A stretch of DNA of 64,000 nucleotides from Craterostigma plantagineum (taxonomy: Eukaryota > Streptophyta > Magnoliopsida > Lamiales > Linderniaceae). The stretch lies in assembly GCA_027422505.1 (NCBI GenBank), contig JAPQWV010000403.1:434001-498000 (forward strand), given 5' to 3'. Positions 61,726 to 64,000 of this stretch are shown piece after piece. The number at the start of each line of letters is the position of its first letter. The first letter of the stretch is position 1. The notes under the pieces were generated by a model. It had not been told where the DNA came from and ran no database searches. It was given only the letters and a program-made list of their open reading frames with translations. The translations under genes were made by a program, and so were the position numbers.

Positions 61726-62210
61726 ATAGTCACAAATTATAACACAAAAAATTACTAATACAAATAATTATTCCCAAAAAACGTCTGCGAAACAAAATTT
61801 CGGTCGATCGAGATTTTCGGTTGCAGTGACCGAACGAAATTTTCGGCCCTGCACCTCGCCAGCCGACCTTTTTTCTCGGCCGGACAAGTAGGAGCCGAAA
61901 ATTTCAATCGGCCAGTTCACTGCGTGGCCGAACGAAGTTTTCGACCAGGCAGTGTCCTGGCCAAAAATTTCGTTCGGCCAGTGCACTGCAGGGCCGAAAA
62001 TCTCGATCGAGTCCTAAAATGTTAAATCGAATTTTTTTCCCCGAATCTTCGATCGTTCGAATTTATTTGTGTATGTAGTTTTCAGTATTTCGTATCGGAA
62101 TTATATACATAGTTTTTTCTTTTTAAATTATTTTAAATATCATAAGGGCAAAATCGTCCCAGTCCTTTCGGGCAGTAACAAGTAAAAAGGGGCGGTGAAT
62201 AGTATTTCCC

Positions 62211-62530
62211 TTGTTTTTATTTTAAAAAAATTACAGAAACTTTATGAGTTGAGATATTTTGTTCGGTTCTTATTGAACAATAATAGTAAGCAAAGAAGCT
62301 TAGATTTCATCAAAACTCAATATTTACGCGTTATTATATATAAAACAATCATTTTCCGCTCACTTGCGGTAATTTTCAGGTTAGGGTTGTGTTTCGGGGA
62401 AACGTTTGGGCAGAATAGAAAGCAGTATTATATTATATGGTCCGAGACAGAGATTCTTCACTTGTGTGGCATTGTAAATTAGATAATGAACTATTTGATT
62501 TAATCAAAATTCACAATCTCGGCATTGATA
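62211..62530. other. AT-rich spacer, no feature
   Basis: No coding frame or terminal repeat. Confidence 0.5.
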
Positions 62531-64000
62531 TGTGTTATTTTTTGTAGTATACACATAGAGATAAAAAGAGAAATCTTGTATTTCATATATATTGTTTTTA
62601 CAAATGAGAATGAACCCATTATATAGATTTATTTTCTAACTAGCCTTTGAAACAATAATTGATTAAGCTAACTAGCCGTTCTGATTTTGTGCCTTGATTG
62701 GTGGAGTATTTTCTACCATCTTCAACACTCCCCCTCAAGTTGGGTTCACATATATTTATGGAGCCCAACTTGATCAAAAACCTTTCAAATAATTTTTGAT
62801 CAACCGCCTTTGTAAAAATGTCTGCTAGCTGATTCTGGCTTTTGACAAACTGTGTCTCGATTTCTTTAGCTTGTACCTTTTCTCGAACGAAATGGCAATC
62901 CACTTCAATGTGTTTTGTCCTCTCATGGAACACCGGGTTGGATGCTATGTGTCTCGCTGCATTATTGTCGCAAGATAATTGCATCGGTTCTTTGTGCTCT
63001 ATCTTCATGTCTTGTAATAGTTGTTTTATCCATATTAGCTCGCATGCTGTTGAAGCCATAGCCCGATATTCTGCTTCAGCACTTGATCTGGCTACGACTT
63101 TCTGTTTTTTGCTTTTCCATGTGACAAGGTTCCCTCCAACAAATGTGCAATAACCTGTCGTTGATCTTCTATCATAGCTTCCTGCCCAATCAGCGTCGGT
63201 GTAGCCAACAATGTCGTTTGTCTTATTTGGTCTCATCCAGATTCCACGTCCATGTGTCCCCTTTAGCTACCTTAAAATTCTGTCTATCGCTTCGAGATGA
63301 CTGGACCTAGGAGCCTGCATAAACTGACTGACACAACTAACAGCAAATGAAATGTCAGGCCGTGTAGCAGTCAGATATATAAGTTTTCCTACTTATCTTT
63401 GAAATCGACCGATGTCTTGCAGAGGTTCTCCGTCTTCTTGATTCAATTTTTTATTAGCGTCCATGGGAGTTTTAGAAGGTTTTACTCCCAACTTTCCAGT
63501 TTCTTTGAGTAAATCTAGGGTGTATTTTCTTTGGGAGAGAAATAAACCTTTTTTCTGAATGAGCGATTTCTATCCCTATATTTGAGGTGTCCCAAATATT
63601 TTATTTCAAACTTCAGTTTCAAGTATTTATGTTATTTATTTCTTCATTATTGTTTCCAGTTATAATTATGTCATCGACATATATTAAAATTATGATGATA
63701 GTTTTATTTTGATTTCTAACGAACATCGATGTATCAGCAGAGCTTTTATCAAATCCTCGTGCAAGAAGTGCATGACTTAATTTAGTATACCAAGCTCTTG
63801 GAGACTGTTTTAGACCGTAGATGGATTTATTGTGTTTACACACTAACATTTTGTTGTTTTCTTCAAGTTTATGCCCCGGAGGTAGGTTCATATAGATTTC
63901 TTCTTCTAGGTCTCCTTGTAAAAATGCATTTTTAACATCCATTTGAGATAAATTCCAACCGGAGTTTACAGCAACAGATAATAAGATTCTGATAGTATTC
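62531..64000 (-). mobile_element. Copia-E, 3' part of a Ty1/copia element (continues beyond the window)
   Basis: The LTR begins on the - strand with TGTTGAAGATGG at 62727 and extends left to roughly 62531 (far end uncertain). The purine tract TTGAGGGGGAG adjoins it at 62728-62738. RNase H and RT follow to the right. It belongs to a different copia family from A-D, with a very short LTR. The 5' half is outside the window. Confidence 0.85.
62740..64000 (-). pseudogene. Copia-E RT and RNase H
   Basis: RT (63619-63960): SQMDVKNAFLQGDLEEEIYM, SIYGLKQSPRAWYTKL and the catalytic LIYVDDIIITGNN. The RT end (63240-63618) is in several frames, with PDISFAVSCVSQFMQAPR-type sequence. RNase H (63236 to about 62740): DIVGYTDADWAGSYDRRSTT, SSAEAEYRAMASTACELIW, HERTKHIEVDCHFVREKV and NQLADIFTKAVDQ. 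The RNase H frame stays open through the purine tract into the LTR (stop at 62640). Shifts at about 63240 and 63610 make it non-functional. Confidence 0.87.

Larger units (their letters stand above)
59220..62210 (+). mobile_element. Terminal-inverted-repeat element carrying a plant mobile domain ORF (2991 bp)
   Basis: Left end GGATTACTATCACCGCCCCC; right end inverted GGGAAATACTATTCACCGCC; both ends then carry GACGATTTTGCCCTT about 55-65 bases in. Subterminal zones (59500-59610 and 61795-62015) are packed with GGCCGAAAAT/ATTTTCGGCC motifs. The only gene inside is of the plant mobile domain type. No transposase is visible, and I find no clear target duplication, so the superfamily is uncertain (MULE-like is likely). 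Confidence 0.7.

Overview
This is plant nuclear DNA, probably from a eudicot. It has intron-bearing genes with GT/AG junctions, AT-rich spacers, an N-glycan mannosidase with plant MNS1/MNS2 sequence, and many Ty1/copia and Ty3/gypsy LTR retrotransposons of plant lineages (Athila, Tat) plus hAT-like and other DNA elements. I cannot name the species. All coordinates were read by hand; element ends may be off by a few bases.

Region 1 (1-24005) is a nest of transposons. An Athila-type Ty3/gypsy element (1-7361, 5' part outside the window) abuts the 3' end of a + strand copia element (copia-A, 7362-7806). Copia-A's 3' LTR is split by a hAT element (7807-23689, target duplication TAGACGAG/GAGACGAG), and the rest of that LTR resumes at 23690-24005. 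The hAT transposase gene (- strand) is in turn broken by copia-B (9679-17358) and copia-C (17619-22676, perfect ATTAC duplication). Copia-B's reverse transcriptase is broken by a truncated second Athila copy (10718-13997). The deepest path is therefore copia-A < hAT < copia-B < Athila-2.

Region 2 (24006-33040) is the gene-containing island. It holds an Emigrant/pogo-like MITE with TA duplications, a short gene for a mitochondrial ATP synthase subunit F-like protein (25382-25651), a complete 14-exon Golgi class I alpha-mannosidase gene (27457-31835, 571 codons by my splice model) and a hAT-like MITE.

Region 3 (about 33660-52130) is a degraded Tat-lineage gypsy element read on the - strand (gag-protease-RT-RNaseH-archaeal-type RNaseH-integrase, 52128 to 47070). 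A + strand extra ORF remnant (34860-37149) lies antisense to it near its presumed 3' end. Between them lie an AT-rich diverged tandem array, a 3-kb inverted repeat whose loop is a second copy of the antisense-ORF region, a 1.87-kb solo LTR and a 44-bp-type tandem repeat.

Region 4 (52785-64000) has a copia derivative with LTRs in opposite orientation, a miniature gypsy element with CTTTG target duplications, a neprosin-domain pseudogene, several MITEs, a terminal-inverted-repeat element carrying a plant mobile domain (PMD) ORF, and the 3' half of another - strand copia element at the window edge.

The most unusual signal is a 36-bp unit built on the palindrome GTCACGGCCGTGAC. Four units stand in each Athila LTR, the last ending exactly 15 bases before a TATA box. 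Six more stand upstream of the Athila extra ORF, which also has a CT-rich leader and a well-formed predicted intron. It looks like a shared promoter module driving a separate internal transcription unit.
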